This document shows positions 24,901 through 39,900 of a stretch of DNA of 64,000 nucleotides, piece by piece. Source of the DNA: Phoronis australis (Eukaryota > Phoronida > Phoronidae); NCBI GenBank assembly GCA_002633005.1, contig NMRA01000121.1, positions 40,106 through 104,105 of the forward strand, given 5' to 3'. The notes under the pieces are model-generated. The model was given only the letters and a program-made list of their open reading frames with translations, was not told the DNA's origin and did no database searches. Position 1 is the stretch's first letter; each line of letters begins with the position of its first letter. A program made the translations under genes and the position numbers.

Positions 24901-27900
24901 CCTACCGCGTATTGGCGTATTCGGCGAGTGAAACAGAGTCGGAGCCTACCCAATCTGTGGACAGTCTTCATTTCAGAATGGGAATATAACCATTATATTG
25001 AATCGTGATTTAATTTTCTAATCTCTTTAGTGTCAAGTAATACAGTGTATGTGTCTCAAACTGTAAGTCTAACCGACGTTTTTACTCTTACTACCAAAGC
25101 CCAGTCCGGGGCGAATAGCGGACACTGCCTTGATTTTTTCGAATGCTCGGGGTCTTTGTCAGGAACGATGATATCTAATTATGGTGATGCTAATTGGATT
25201 TTTTTGATAAATGATACTCGTTTATATTTTGTCTGTTCCAAAATGATGAAAATTTTGCACTGTTGTGATTATTTCGGTCCAGTGTCCCACTCCAGCCTCT
25301 GTGCTGCCTACAATCGTGATCTTAAACCATTTGCGTGGCATCTAGTCCCCTCTTCCTATTGGGCATTGACGTTTATGTGGATAGCATGCATTCCCACACA
25401 ATTTTGAACAAAAATAGACTAATGGAAACTTACTGTAATCACATTCGTTATCTCAGTCACAAGTTCATGATGAGGTTCGTCCTCCATAAGTGTCTGACAA
25501 CTACGTTCTCAGAAATGGTACAACATACATGTACATGTATTTGTCCATCGAATGCTTTTACACGTTGGAGAAACCTTCATCAAATCTCCATTTCTGCGAA
25601 GCACGGTTCTGATCGCGTGCTCCGACGTGTGTTGCCATATCGGTTTCCGACTCACGAAACTGTGTCACTTCTGGGCGATCTTACGGTCTTTTGAAAACGC
25701 AAAAACTGAAATGTTGTATGTCTGATTGTTTTTACTGCATCTTCCGCACAAGCAACTTTTCGCAATACTCAGTCGAGCTCAGTTTTCGAGACCACTTAAC
25801 GGCGCGCGGCTGGCGTATAGCAACTCAATGGCAATGGCCGGATCCACTGAAAACATCATACAAAACTTTTTATTTTTCAATTTTTTCGTTTATTTCTTGA
25901 TTAAAAATACACAAATTGAAGAAAAAATACATGAGATATCAACCCAAACAGTTGGTAACCGAATTCAAGCACTTATGATTATAGTGTGAAAGGTTTAAGA
26001 GCGAAGGCAGACTATTTTAGAGTCATTCTGGATAAAATAACTTTTTCTGAATATATTAGACAAATTTTGAAGTTTAACGAAATTTCCCCGGGTTCTTGTT
26101 AATTAGGCATGCGTCACTACAGAAGTGACATTTGCGGCCAAGATCTTTTCCCAGCATTTTTATTTGACGCTTATTGATTTTACGAACTACGCAATAGGAG
26201 TCGATATGTCACCTCTGAGGGAAAATTTGAGGCTACAAAAATAATCCATGTGCCTCGGATGGTTGCGAGAACGACCAGCCTAAACAAACAATGCAATGCT
26301 GTCCATAAGACCCATGCTGTAGTTACTTCCAAGAATGGTGAAGCTGTGCTAGGTTTTGGCCTTATGCGTTGCACGAGTGACAACAACTTCCTGGTTTTGA
26401 GTCTTTGCAATGGCTGCACTGAGCTCACAACGCTTTTCGTTTCAAAAAGGCAATGTGGGCATGCGCATGTGGCCACAGAGCAGAGATAGGAAATAACTAC
26501 GGTATTTTTCAGAGCATATTTTGAAGTATTTTCATGATCTCTCTGTACATGTCCCTCACCAACTGCGAGGGTAAGAAATGTTTGTCGCACAGGCAATAAT
26601 TTTGCATCGCTTTAGCCTTGATTGGCAACGCTGATACAAGGTGACGAACACAAGGACGCATGGTATGTCAAGTACATTCTGGAGTACATTTGAACAACGA
26701 TAGCAGGAAATGATCTGGTATATTGAGATGTCGTGCTCAGACTTATGTTTCCTGTATAGGTCATTTTTAGCGATTCTTCAATACGTAATATATTGCAAAA
26801 AAACGCTCACTTGATCTTTGACATCAGCAGTTTTTTGTTCGCTGGGAATATATGATTTAGTAACATACATACAACATGTAAGATTTAGTGTCAACATGCA
26901 ACAGGGTTGGAGGCCTGTACGTTGAATGTTTAAGATTTAGTGTTTAAAAATTACGAGCACAGCCCCAGAAGTCGTTTTCACGAATGCATGTATCTAGGCT
27001 CTCATTCACTACCATTCTCCAGTAGGTCCGCGCTCTTCAGTAGAGTGAATTATGTTAGGATCGTACATGTACATGTATGTCAACCAACTAGTTCGTTGGA
27101 AAATTTGCCAATTAACTCACTTTATAGTCGCTTTTCCATTGCAGGAACTTCGCTTTACCGTAACTTCGCTGAAACTTCGCTTACCTTTGCAATTTAACAG
27201 AGATATCGAAGTCATTTTTAGACAATTTTTTGGCTCAAAGTAAAACTTCAGTAACGACCGAGGGAGCAGAGTTTTGCAAATTGAAGGAGTTTGTACCTTT
27301 TTAATAACTTTTACCTTCCTTTGAGTCTGAACTATAATCTACTATTGAAGAAAGAACTCGTTCTACTTAGTATGCTCATTTTTGTTTGACTGTTTTTATA
27401 CCAGACATTTTTTTCCTATTCAGTACGATGTATGGCAGTCAAGCCAAGTGCCCAATCGTCCGGTAGATATTCGTGTCTCTCCTGAGGAAAAGCAGGTGTT
27501 GATTTCTCATCTAGAAAAACGTGACCTGAACTATGAATGGTTCATCAACGATCTGCAGTCGTAAGTGGCTCTGAAGTTTGAGTTTAGTACCAGTTTTTAA
27601 AATAATGTCTGGTAAAACAGTATGCTTACTGTTTTACCAGACATTATTTTAAATATGCTTGAAACATGATATCACGTGCACAGTTATAAGTGGGCCTATT
27701 GGTACATGTAACCCCTCAAAGCGTAAATAAGTCAGAAGGGAAAGAGTGGGCGCCAATCTCTGTTGCTCCAGTATGTTTAGGATTGACAAGGAATATCGCA
27801 CGTCATTATGTTTCAAAGGTTTTAAAATAATTTTGTAATAGTTTTATCTGTTTTTAAAGAAGTCAAACATGTTCGAAACTGACTACGAAAAATGAGTGTA

Positions 27901-30900
27901 AGGTAAATTAATCGCCAGTTCATTTGGATCGTGGTGAAGTATTCAAAAAGAACGTTCAGCGCGGGTTAGTTCCAACTCTTGGCTACAACTGAAACACTTC
28001 AACTCCCATTCCACGAGAGCACCGAACGGTCGACTCTAAGGTATTGAAATAGTATTGTCTTCATATATCTTCGTGAGATATGTTCAAAATACATATTTCA
28101 CATTTGAGCCTTTACTTTTTAACTTAGTGTATCATGAATATTTTGCACAATACTAGCCCATTTTTGGTGCAAAGAGGTTCAGTTAGTAAAGTATTTTTAA
28201 AACAGCTTAGAAAACGGGAAAGAAAAAGTTTCATGATGTTTATGTAGACATTGAGCCTCTCTATCAGAAGACAGTCTATGCATTGTCAAAAGGTTTTTTC
28301 ATTTTCCTTCATTAGAATGCCAAAATTCGATAAATTTTGCCCATACTTTTTGTATTTGATTTGAAGCTATATTAGAGGTGTTTTGGAGGCCAGTTGCGTA
28401 GTGCTGGTGATTTCTTATCATATTTTCCATCAGTTTGCTCTTTGATTAAGAAAAAAGTAGAAAATGGTGGATATTTTGCTTGTTTCCAATCAGTAACGGA
28501 TAGAAATGGCATATCATACAGTCCTTGAGTAGGCAGGGTACAGTTGTACCTAGTAAACCTCACAAATGGGTTCCATTAATTTTTACAAATATGCCTCTGT
28601 AGTGATGAAATCGGTCGACGTCAATTTTTTGATAATTCGACTCATGGTTGTCCCCTGGTGGCATTTCTAGTGCTAGATTTGTTTGGTGAAATGTTTCTGT
28701 ACGGGAAACGATGGCACAGTCATGTTTTCGAATGATTCTAATCTGTGCTGACCCTCCAGTGGCAAAGTTTAAGCAGAATCTGAAAGATGAACCCTTGAGT
28801 AAATAATTTACTTCATTTCATTTTCTCGTGGACTGACTCTTTAAAAGTATTGTAGTTATGAGTATAGATCATGTATTTTTATACTGAAATAGATTTTGGT
28901 ACTTCTAACATGCTATTGTCCTAGTCGGTGCTCGGTTCACTAATAACGCTAATTTGTTCCAGAGTTTTGGAGGAGGAGAGCAGGAGCCAGAGAAGCAAGC
29001 GGGCGACTAGGACGTCGTATTTGGGTTTGGATCTTGAACAGTACCACAGTTACGATGAGGTAACAATGGCCTAATGCTGAGTTAATATTGTACTCACCTT
29101 TGCAGTATTTTTATGATTAAATTATTATAATAGATGCAATTATAATAGTGAACACTATAATCGCACACGCTCTCGCGCTCTCAGTTGTTCCCATTAGTTA
29201 TAAAAATGATTAAGTGTTGCAGACTGAGTCAAAAAGGGTTCTCTTTTTCCTTTCTCAACTATCTCTATTGTTTTCGCGTGTCCTACAAATAGGATTCTAT
29301 GCCTAGGTCTAGCTTATTAACATAGTCCGGATACGACTTTAAAATTTTTTGAACATTTGAAAGAGAAGTTTCTGGTACTTTCGTTAACCTTCAGTTAGGA
29401 GCAAGTTTAAAAACTCCATATAAAGTCACTTAGGCAGTCGTGACTAACGGTATGAGCGAGTTCGTTTACGACTAGTGTGAAAGGCAGACCACCAAAGGTG
29501 GGCTCCACTGTAAGTCGCTGCCTAGCCATATTATTTTATGACATCGACTTGCTCAGCCACACAGCCTATTGTGACTTAGGGAAGTTAAGGAATTTTGAAA
29601 ATTATTCACTTTTCTTGCAAGTTAAATTTTCAGGAGATAACAAATAAATACTTTACACGACATGTATCTAAGAAATGCCCTGTCCACACGATCCGTTTTT
29701 TTTTCGTATGGGACTAATCGGAGAGTGATGACAGGCGTTCCGACATAACTTTTCGTGCTAAAAGTTGTTTACATTACAATCAAGGTGTTCAACAATTGAC
29801 CTATTGCAAGCTCCACCCCCTTGTGAAAACCCACCGCCAACGCGTTGTTTGTCGGGTAAAATGGGGCTGGGACACGCAGACGAAGGTGTGTCAAGAATGT
29901 TGCAGTCTGATTGGTCAGTTAAGCCGTCAGCCAAAATCTGGTCAATTGTAACTTGTCATAAAATACTGTGATGACACCAAATTCGTTCGAGATAAACTTC
30001 GTCCATTTCCGTGTAATGTCGTACGGAAAATGACGAATGTTTTATCGAATGAGCGTTGATGACGCTGCTAGTCGATGTCTTCCATACTCCCTGTCTCGGG
30101 GTTAAGAGTAAGAGCTGATCAAGGTTGCTTAGAAGAGAACCTTTTTTTCTTTCCAGAAAGCCGTACACCACACACAAGCTCTAAAAGGTATAGATATATA
30201 GCGAAGATGTAATCCACGTAGATTTATTAGTACTTCTTGGACTTATATACCGTAAAATTCCGTGGTATACACGTGGCCTTTTCCGTTCTGAGCGATATTC
30301 AGTTGTGTTATTTTTCCCTTGATATCACATTGAACATCAACGTGTACATAATTGTAATTGATGTCTTATGTTATCCCATTTCAGATAACAGCTTGGTTAC
30401 AAAGAGTTGACAGTGACTGTGACATGTGCTCGGTGCAGAATATTGGAAAAACTCACCAGAACAGGGACATGAAAGTTATCAAGGTGCCGTTATTTGTACA
30501 AATTGCCAGCAGGAGCGGAAGCAGGAGCAGACGCAGCAGCAGACGCAGCAACAAACGCAGCAGCAGACGCAGCAGCAGTTGCAACAACAGCAGCAGCAAT
30601 AGTCCCAAATAGCACTGCGGGGCGTAACATTCCGTCCCGAGCTCTATGCGTCCCTTTTTACGAATTTCGTGTTCTATCTGTCCCGGGTTCTATGCGTCAC
30701 AGGCTTATGTGTCCCAGGTGTTATGCGTCCCGGGTTCTATGTGTCTCGGGTTCTATGTGTCCTGGGTTCTATGTGTCCCGTGTTCTTTGTGTCCAGGTCT
30801 TGTACGTTATAGAACAGGGTGCCCAGTTAATTTTTGACACTTAGGAGGTCATTCAGGATCACGAGACAATTGTCCAAAAAACCGCTGTCTTTAGTCAAAA

Positions 30901-33900
30901 AGGCGCACAGCATTCAAACCACAGGCAGTACGTTTCCTAAGAAATTGTCATACTTGGTCAAAATGATCATTTTGAGTTGCCCTTTAAAACCTGATCAAAG
31001 GCAAAATAATTCGACCAAATTAACTCTGATTTGCATGCATAAATAGCCCACAGCTGTTGGCCATAACTACCATATTTTAATTGTGAGCATATCGTTCAAA
31101 CTACACCGGAATACACAGAATCACCTCCGATGCAGAGAAAACTGGACACGTAGAGCCCGGGACATATAAAACCCCGATATGCACAAAACGGGACGTATGG
31201 AATCCGGGACGCATCGGGTTTGACTCCAATAGCACTAGCAATACCAACAGTAGCAGTAGTGTTAGGAGCATTTCCTTAAGTTACTGCCTTTTTTAAGCCG
31301 CAATCGATTCACCTTCAGCATTTGTCTTTGTTAAAAATACTGCGTTTGAGGAACGTCACTCACAACCATAAAATTTTGAATTTTGGGCTTAAGTGCCCGG
31401 TTGCATGGAACAGTCCCAAATAGGGACTCAACTAAATTCCCAAAAATCCAATGCCTATTTGTGAACTTGTGAAAACACTGATCGTCCTTTCTAATGCTCT
31501 CTGAGACTCATTACTAAGTCAAATTGGTATTTCTATACAAATCGAGAGTGAAGTCTAAGTTAAATTCTCAACATTATTGAAAATAAATAGGGGCGTTGCA
31601 TGAAAAGATCCCTACTAGGTCCGTAATTATTTTAACTGAATTCAAAGCTCATTTTTGTATTCATTTTACTAGAATATGCCATTAGTAAAAGAGGAGTTTA
31701 TAATTAAGATAAAATGATGGCAAAATACTACATCTATGAGTACAGAACGAAACAAATAGGTAGTAGAACGAGAAATTTAGCCGAGTCCCTATTTGGGACT
31801 GTTTCATGTAACCGAGCACAGAAGAACTGGGTAATCACTGCTGCTCACGACTGATCGGCGTCAGTTGCAACGTTTAAGGGTCGATCGGTTTCGGGTTTTT
31901 TTCTTTTTTTTTTTGCTAGACATTATACCTTCAGTTGCCAATAATTTTAATTCTGACAACGCTAAATCTTTATTTTAGAAACACGAAGAAAATTGAAGCT
32001 TTGAGGCATGCAATCCTAGAGAGTAACGGCACTGAATCAGTTTCTGCAAAGTACCCTTAATCCAATAAGTGACCAATAGGGAAAGCAAATTACGAGTAGG
32101 TCCTATGCCAGAAATGCTGCCAAAATTAAAGAGAACTTGCAGCACCCATGCTGTTTTGTCTGCGTGTGTGTTACATACGTCCTATTGATATCCTCCAAGT
32201 CAACACGAAAGACATTGCATAACGTGCTCATAACATATTGTTATTGATGGCATGATCTTGTTACGACGGTCATAAGGGTCCACAGCAAACTCACGAGCCC
32301 ATACGAACACAAGACAGGGCTGGGGCGTGCAATAAGCGAAATGAGCTTCTATTAAGGGCCCTGTAACACTAAGAGGTGAATGCAGTGTGCAATGAAGGGG
32401 GTCCTCGAACTAAAGTCTAGATAATGCTCTCCTCAAAAGTTAGGACCAGGTCCTATCTGAGACACTCAAGAAAAATCTTAAGTCGACATGTAATGCACGT
32501 ACCCATTGGCTATCCGCTGAGCTACGTTTAGTGTTCTGCTGTTTGGGAGTGTTTTATTTGCTGAAATGATCTTAAAGCCTATCTTCAACGGCAACACATG
32601 TAAATTTTTGTTCCTACAGTACGTTAAGAGCGTCGCTCGGCGCCCACTAGTGCCATAAATTGCCAAATGTAACGAGCTGTTAGACGTATTGGCTTGCTTT
32701 TGTCTACGTCACCGCGAGAATCACCTTTTAACACCCGTACGTAATTGTGTTCTATTCAGACCCCTATTTAATAGAACCTATTGTTTGTTTGTGCCGGGAT
32801 CACGCGGTGACGCAACATGGCACGAAAAGGCAGTTTCACTTATCATTTGACGGGCTTACACTTGTGTGATTGAATTTGCGTTTTCTTGTTTTATTAAGGC
32901 TTTGCTAGGACTATCTGGTTAGCCTAATACATCTAAAGTAACAAAATTCCGTTGAAGTTAGGCTTTAATACGTTCTCGGAAACGTCTGAGTGAGCCGGAG
33001 AAGCAAATGTAAATCAGACTTGTTAAAAGGAGAAAATCCAAGAGCACGTTCAAAAATGCTACTCAGTCACGAAGGAAAGCTAAACTAGTGATATCTTGTT
33101 TTCCACGTAAAGTGCCTGTACATGTCGATATCTGACGAAAATGTACGTGGTCTCGCCAAACTCGTAAGATACCGCCGCTAGAGAACGTGCTCTAGGTGTA
33201 ACTATCTCTTGTTTGTTACCGTGTCCATGAGATTTTTACTTTTTGTGATTTCAGATCGCAAAATCGAGCTCTTCGAACACCAAAAGAGGTATATTTATAG
33301 ACTGCGGAATTCATGCGAGAGAATGGGTTACCCCAGCGACTTGCTTGAATATCATTCATCGCGTAAGTTTCAGTTATGATCAATAGCCTAGACACGGATA
33401 TTCGGAAGTACATGTACGCTCATTAATTATAACAAAACAGTCCCTTGCCGTAACAGAAATTAACATTAGCAAAGGGATTTGGGTGATTTGACACCTGAGA
33501 GTGACATGAGGCTGTCAGACCCGATTTGCCAAACTTGTGGACTTTTAGCTCTCTCTTATTAGGATGATTTTTTAAGGAATGGAAACTTAAGTTTAAGAGG
33601 AACAATTGTTCTTCTCATTGCAAGAAAAAGTTTAAAACATACTTTGCGTAGTCCAGTAACCTGCCTCCCGTTCAGTAACGCTAGGACCTCGCTAAAAGGC
33701 GAGACTTCGCGAGATTACGTGAGATATTGCCGTGCATTTTGAATGAGAACATGCGACTTTGACTAGCTTTTAGCTAGGTCCTAGCGTAGGTCCTAGCGTC
33801 TACTGAACGCACGCCTGGTTTACAATAGGAGATTAGATAGTAGGTGGCTGAGTAAGAATTGAATGCCCCTTCAAAAGTTTCCCATGGATGTTCTTGTTAT

Positions 33901-36900
33901 TTTGGATGTTAAAATTACATGCCTCCATGGTTTGTCAGTGGATATCTGCAACCCCTCGTAGCACCAGTTTCAATAAGTAATTGTTGTCTGGATGTATCTA
34001 TTGAGTTGGAACTCTTTGTTTTCGTATTTAATGTGGTTCATCTAGTTGCATCACAACTGACATAGTCAAAGACTGAATGGTGTTGTTTGATTGTTTCAAT
34101 GGATGGGTTCTCCGCCACTCACTTGATTTATTCTCATTTAAAATTTGGGATTTCGGTGTTGCCGAATTTGCGCTGACTGGCAATAACACACGGTGTAGCC
34201 ACTTAAGTATTGAATTTAACCTGTTTAGTTTAAAGCTCTAATGGGAGACTTCATTCTGGCTTTTTACTTAAAGCGGTTTTAAAACTGGCGCACATCACAA
34301 AAATTAACTTTCCATTTAGACCACTTAACGTTATCTTGCTGCGAAAATGACTTAAGATCAGTTTTGACTAAAGTCTAAGATTTGTCTCAACTTCCAAGCT
34401 TTGAAACTTTCACATTCTGTAAGTTAGTCAAAATCAAGACTGAACTTAAGTCAACCTTAAGATCTCTTTCTTAAAAAGGACTTGAGCTAAATTTAATGTT
34501 TATCTTAAAACTTGGCTGAAATTTATGACTTGCCTTAGCGAAGTCAGTTTTCTTGGAACAGGCCCCTGGTCTCAAGTTGTTCCTTTCTCAAGAGAATAGG
34601 GATAACTTTAGGGCTTCAAAAGAACTGGCAGTTTTTAGTGTTGGAGGCCAGATTCAACCCGTCACGTCTTGTCTTATTACGCGTCGACCATGGTCGCAAC
34701 GAATAATGAATCATCTTGCAAACCCTAAGAAAACACCTTTTATCTGAATAAAGGACAAATTGGAACCAATTTTATAGTGGCGGCAGGTGGTTAAAATCAA
34801 AAGCCTGTATCGTCAGTAACTATTGATTTCGATGACCTACCGCTGTAAAAGTGGTCTCAACTTGTTTCTAGCTCGGATAAGAATTGATTTTTGAGATAAC
34901 AAAAACCGAAAGTTCCTTTGTTCTTGAGACCATGCTGGGACCATGAGACGAACTGCCGTAATAAGCCAACTTGTAGAGTCTGGTTTCTAGTAATTAACGG
35001 TCTGTTTGTTTTTCAAAGGCCTGAAATCACAGCTTATTTGAGAAAGGTTCATTTTAATTCTGATTTCGTACCAGTAATCGGTGAAAGATGATTTAGTAAC
35101 TCAGTGCCGCTTCAACTTTTTGTATTTCACGACTGTTTAAACAGGCTCTCACCACTCTCTATGCATTATGATATGTGAAAAATGAATAGATAACAGTGGT
35201 TAACTTGAGGTTGCTCATCGTAACCCGGATGTAACGCCAGGTTCCATCTCATACACCAGCCCAAGCGATTCTTAATACGAACGGACTCAGTCATGGTACT
35301 ATATTTTTAGCTCCTTACCGACACAGATTCAGAAACCACGGCTTTGCTGAGCCACTATGACTTCTATATTCTGCCAGTGGCCAATCCTGATGGTTATGAG
35401 TACTCAAGGGTATGTATACCATGTGGGCACAGTCAGACGCTCTGTCTCTTACGTTCTAGTTTGGATTTTCAAGAGATTTCGAAATGCTGTGCATTTGCTG
35501 GATATACAGAAGCATCGTCTGCTCCATACTTGTGTCTCTCACAGAAATTACAATATTAGATTATAATGCGACTTAAAATGACCAAGGACAGTCTTTTTTA
35601 ATCTTGTCTATGTGTGTCGCTTGACCCCATATGGTACACAGTGTGTTCCATTCCACTGTATCAGTCGATGACACTCTTACAGAGTTCCTGCTGCAAAATG
35701 CCGTGCACACTGACAAATATCGTGTTTGTATGCTGACCTAATTTGTGGAGAGCTCGTTAAGATCAAAATGGCTGCACCAGGCCGCATGCTCGCACACACC
35801 CAAGATCACACAAATCGCTCGATATGTATTCAAAGCAGCTTGACTCAAGAGAGTCTTACGTCTACTCAGCTCAGCCCAGGACAGCCACAAGACAGTAGTT
35901 CCCACACGTGCTGGTTAGCATGACAGATCTGTCAATCAAAACTTTTCAAAGAATGAGATTACAGTATCATCACTGCTTTTACGAAACGTACCTGAATTAT
36001 AAAATAACCACTCTCTGTTCTATTCACGTGACCTTTGCAAAAATTCTCACACCAAAATTACAGAATCTGTCGTTTAAAAACGTCATTTAAAATCCACAGA
36101 AGACAAAACTATTTAAAGGCGAAGGCAACCTTTTTCCATGTCATTTTGAGCTAGAATGAGGTTGGTTGGTTATCCTAGACATATTTTCCACTTAATTACA
36201 GCTTTTCGTAATTTTATTAATTACTCGTCCGCTACTCCGGAAGTGACGTTTTAGGAGGCAAGCATTTCGCGCCAATTTCTCTTCATATAGTCTGACTGTG
36301 AGAGCTGCCGAGTCAGTCATTGTTATACCTCGGTTATGTTAAGTTCCGTCGTCGTTTGCTTTCATTTACTAGTCAGTCAACATGCCACACTGTTGCTGCG
36401 TACGGGGATGTACTAATTATCGGCTCACGCTCGCTTTGGGAGTACCTTTGCATCGCTTTCCGATGGATGACACACTTCACCGTACTTGGCTCGTTCGTGT
36501 GAAGAACGCAGCGTTACCCGTCAACGCAACGTACAAAGCAGTGGAGAATTACCGTTTGTGTGGCAAGCACTTTCTGCCGTCCGATTACGAAAGGGATTTG
36601 TACGCTGAACTGATGAAGGTNTGTCATTTATGCCTGTCTCTTTACCCCATGTCGTAGGCAAATTAGCTCTATTGAACTGTTCCCGTCAATTAGACACTCA
36701 GCGGGTCCAAGGTAGTGTCTGAATGCTGACGCAATTTGGAGTAACTTCGTTAATGAAAAATGGCAGCACCAAGTCAGGATTTATTGTCAAATGTACTGCA
36801 TTGTGGGTAAATATTGTAAACGGATTAAACTAATCCATTTCACAAGGAATTTCTTTTACTTTATTTGGCATTGCAGTCACCGCATTGGTAACGTTTTGTT

Positions 36901-39900
36901 GTCCTCAATGAAGACCAAATAGAATTTGCGAGCTTTTAGCTGTATCCTAGTGTCTTTAAGTACGGCTGGAAAAAAACACTGGAATATAAGTGTCAATGAC
37001 GACAGCCCTGGAATACCAGTACAATGATATTTGCTCCCAACTTTTACAGTTACTTAACTAATGTATTCCATCTTGAGTCCCCATGTCGTCCTAAACACCA
37101 TCATCTTCGTGATTAACCATTGTGTTCATGTCAGTTTCATTGTATTTGCGGTCACATTTGGATTAGTTGCAGTGTGTTGTTCTTTGCAGAGCTCCGATCG
37201 CATGTGGCGCAAGAACCGTCGGCCCAGTCGCTACAGGGGCTGTGAGGGTGTAGACCTGAACAGAAACTTTGGATATTATTGGGGAGGTCAGTTGGTTCAG
37301 ATTTTCTTGAATTACTCTTGCCGTGTTAAAATGGGTTCCTCGTCATAAAAAGCATACATAGACCCATCCTAGGGTTAATGCCAGGTCATATAGACGTCAG
37401 GGTTTGGTCGACACATCAACACATCATAACGGAAGTTATTGTGTAGCGTTATAGCCATAGGGAGGACGGGAGTGTCAGTGGTCGTAAAATAATCGAATGG
37501 ACTTGGAAATGAAGAATGAAGAGACTGACCAATCATGTGCCTGTTGACCACACCGCCACACTCGGCGGTCTGCATTACGTCTGACGAAACTCAAACCCTG
37601 TGCATATTATCGTAGATATGAAGCCAAATATGAAGGCTGACACAGTTAGTGAAATCGTGCTTGTATTATTTTTTCAAGGCTTCAGCGTGAGTTTCAGTGT
37701 CTGGTACGATAAATACATGGAAAGAAACCAACATTCTTTCAATGCAAATAGCAGACGTTTCTTCTTTTTGCAACTTAACAGTGATCGAGTATTTAGCTGA
37801 TTTTCTGTGTAACAGCTGGTTTCTCTTCCGCAAACCAGTTGGTGACATTGTTGCCGTTAGTTAACTTTGTAGAGGATAATTGTTCGACTTTGCAGTCTCC
37901 GGCACCAGTACTGATCCCTGTTCCGATATCTATGGTGGGCGAGGAGGCTTTTCGGAACCGGAAAGTCAGAACATGCGCGACTTCATACTGACGATTGCGT
38001 CAACAACTGACATGTACTTATCGTTTCACTCGTACGGACAAATGTGGCTCCACTCCTGGGGTTACACGCGAGATGATGCTCCCGATGACAGTTTGCTAGT
38101 AAGTTGTGTGCATGTGAAACCGGTTTACTGATATAGTTAATCCGTAATTTAACCTTCAGTAGCAGTGTTCAAACAAAGAAAGGTACATTGATAGCAAAAC
38201 AGTTGTTCCAAGTATAATGGTGATAATGAAATCTGTGAAATGCTGTTAAAGTTTTCAATGTCATTTCGTTTTCATTTCTCTGCATTTTTTTATTCCCTGT
38301 TCATGAAAATCGTATAAGTCCTATTCTTGATGGACCCCATGCTAAAATGGAACAACGTTTTGGAGAAAAGTGGGTAAAAATACTAGTTAAAGGATCCATG
38401 CGAATCTGAATATCCAATTCTGAGCTACGGTATTCCGAACTTAACCAAAAATTGAACATTGTCTAAAATATTACAAAACTTTATTAAGCATGGAACGCGA
38501 AAGCTCTTCAAAAATATCTTTTTAACAATTCCTGACGAATGTGCCATCTTGCGACGTCTAGTACAGACTTATTCAGTTTCCCTTGTGAGGAAGTTTTCGG
38601 AAAAATCACAAAATTCACGATTTTTGAAATACGCACGAAGGAACAACTCTGTGGTTACCACAGAGTTTCTAAACTCCCTCCCACATGCGCTCAGTCAGTT
38701 GCTTAAAGTCGCTTGAGGTCAAAGGTCACATTTTCAATATAAGGGAAATGTGCTACGTCTATGTCTTGCCATACCAAATAAGTAGACGTGCTTTGCTTGG
38801 TGGGAGAAAAATCGACGAAGTGGCTAGCAGTTGACAGATCGTTTTTTTTTAAATTTGAAACTAAAAAATGCTTTGACATCAACAGGAATAAAAAATCTTT
38901 ATGAACAAACTCTAAAAATACCTGATGAACAGGTTCAATTCTGTTGTTTCAGTGGCAGAGAACCACTCAATATTGCAATTTAGTCTGTTTATCACGTTCT
39001 AGGCCTCTTTAAACTTTAGGTCACTAGTTCTGAAGGGACTCTTCATTTCCAGATTTCCAAATAATGAACTATCACACTGGTTTAGGCCTCATACAAAACA
39101 GGCACCCCACTTTCTAGCGACACAGTTTAACTGGCGCATTACAGAGCGGAACCGCCATGAAGGCACTGACTATTAGCGGCGTTGCCTATTTGGGCTGGCA
39201 ATCGCGAGGAGGGAGCTGGAAGTGTTAGGCAGCCTATATTAAGCAACTAATCCTGGTTGCAAGGAGTCTCTATTGTTAATCAAGCCTCAGTCTTCCGAAA
39301 ATGTGGGTGCGTCCGTCCCACTCAAGTACTGCGTGAGGCTAATTTTGACTGTCGTACCCACAGGATAACGTCGGCGCTGAAGCAACACAACGAATTCGAT
39401 CGATGTATAGGAAACGCTATACGTATGGTTCCGCTGCGGATGTGTTATGTAAGTACATGTACTAAAAGTCTCCTTGGTTAACCTCATTATTTTTCACTTT
39501 TTTCAGACGTTACACAGGTTTCTGTTCAATAGCTACTCAGTTAAAATGGTAAAAGACGCCTTCTATGACAAAAAACTGATTTTAACTAGATCACTCACGG
39601 TTTTGAAACAGGTCTCAAAATTTTCTTTGGTTAAATTCGAGAAGATTCCACAGGATTGACAGTTCGTTATTGCTTGAGACAAGGATTTTTCCTAATTGTC
39701 TTGTCGCGACGTGTGATTTTATGGGCCCGTCATGGTCTCAAGAAATAAATAACAGGGTGTCAGTTCTTTGCAAGCCAACGTCGAGTTGAAGAACAAGTTG
39801 AGGCCAATTTCATATCGGTTCGTGGTATAAATCAAAAGTTCGCGTGCTGGACGAAGATCTGGCGGGCTTTCAGTAACTCTAGGACTTAGTTAAAATCTAG

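Noticed and set aside
30494-30844. Alanine-rich open frame continuing from carboxypeptidase exon 5
   Set aside because: It is a translation of the CAG array and the foldback arm beyond a good splice donor at 30484; the next exon joins in the correct phase.
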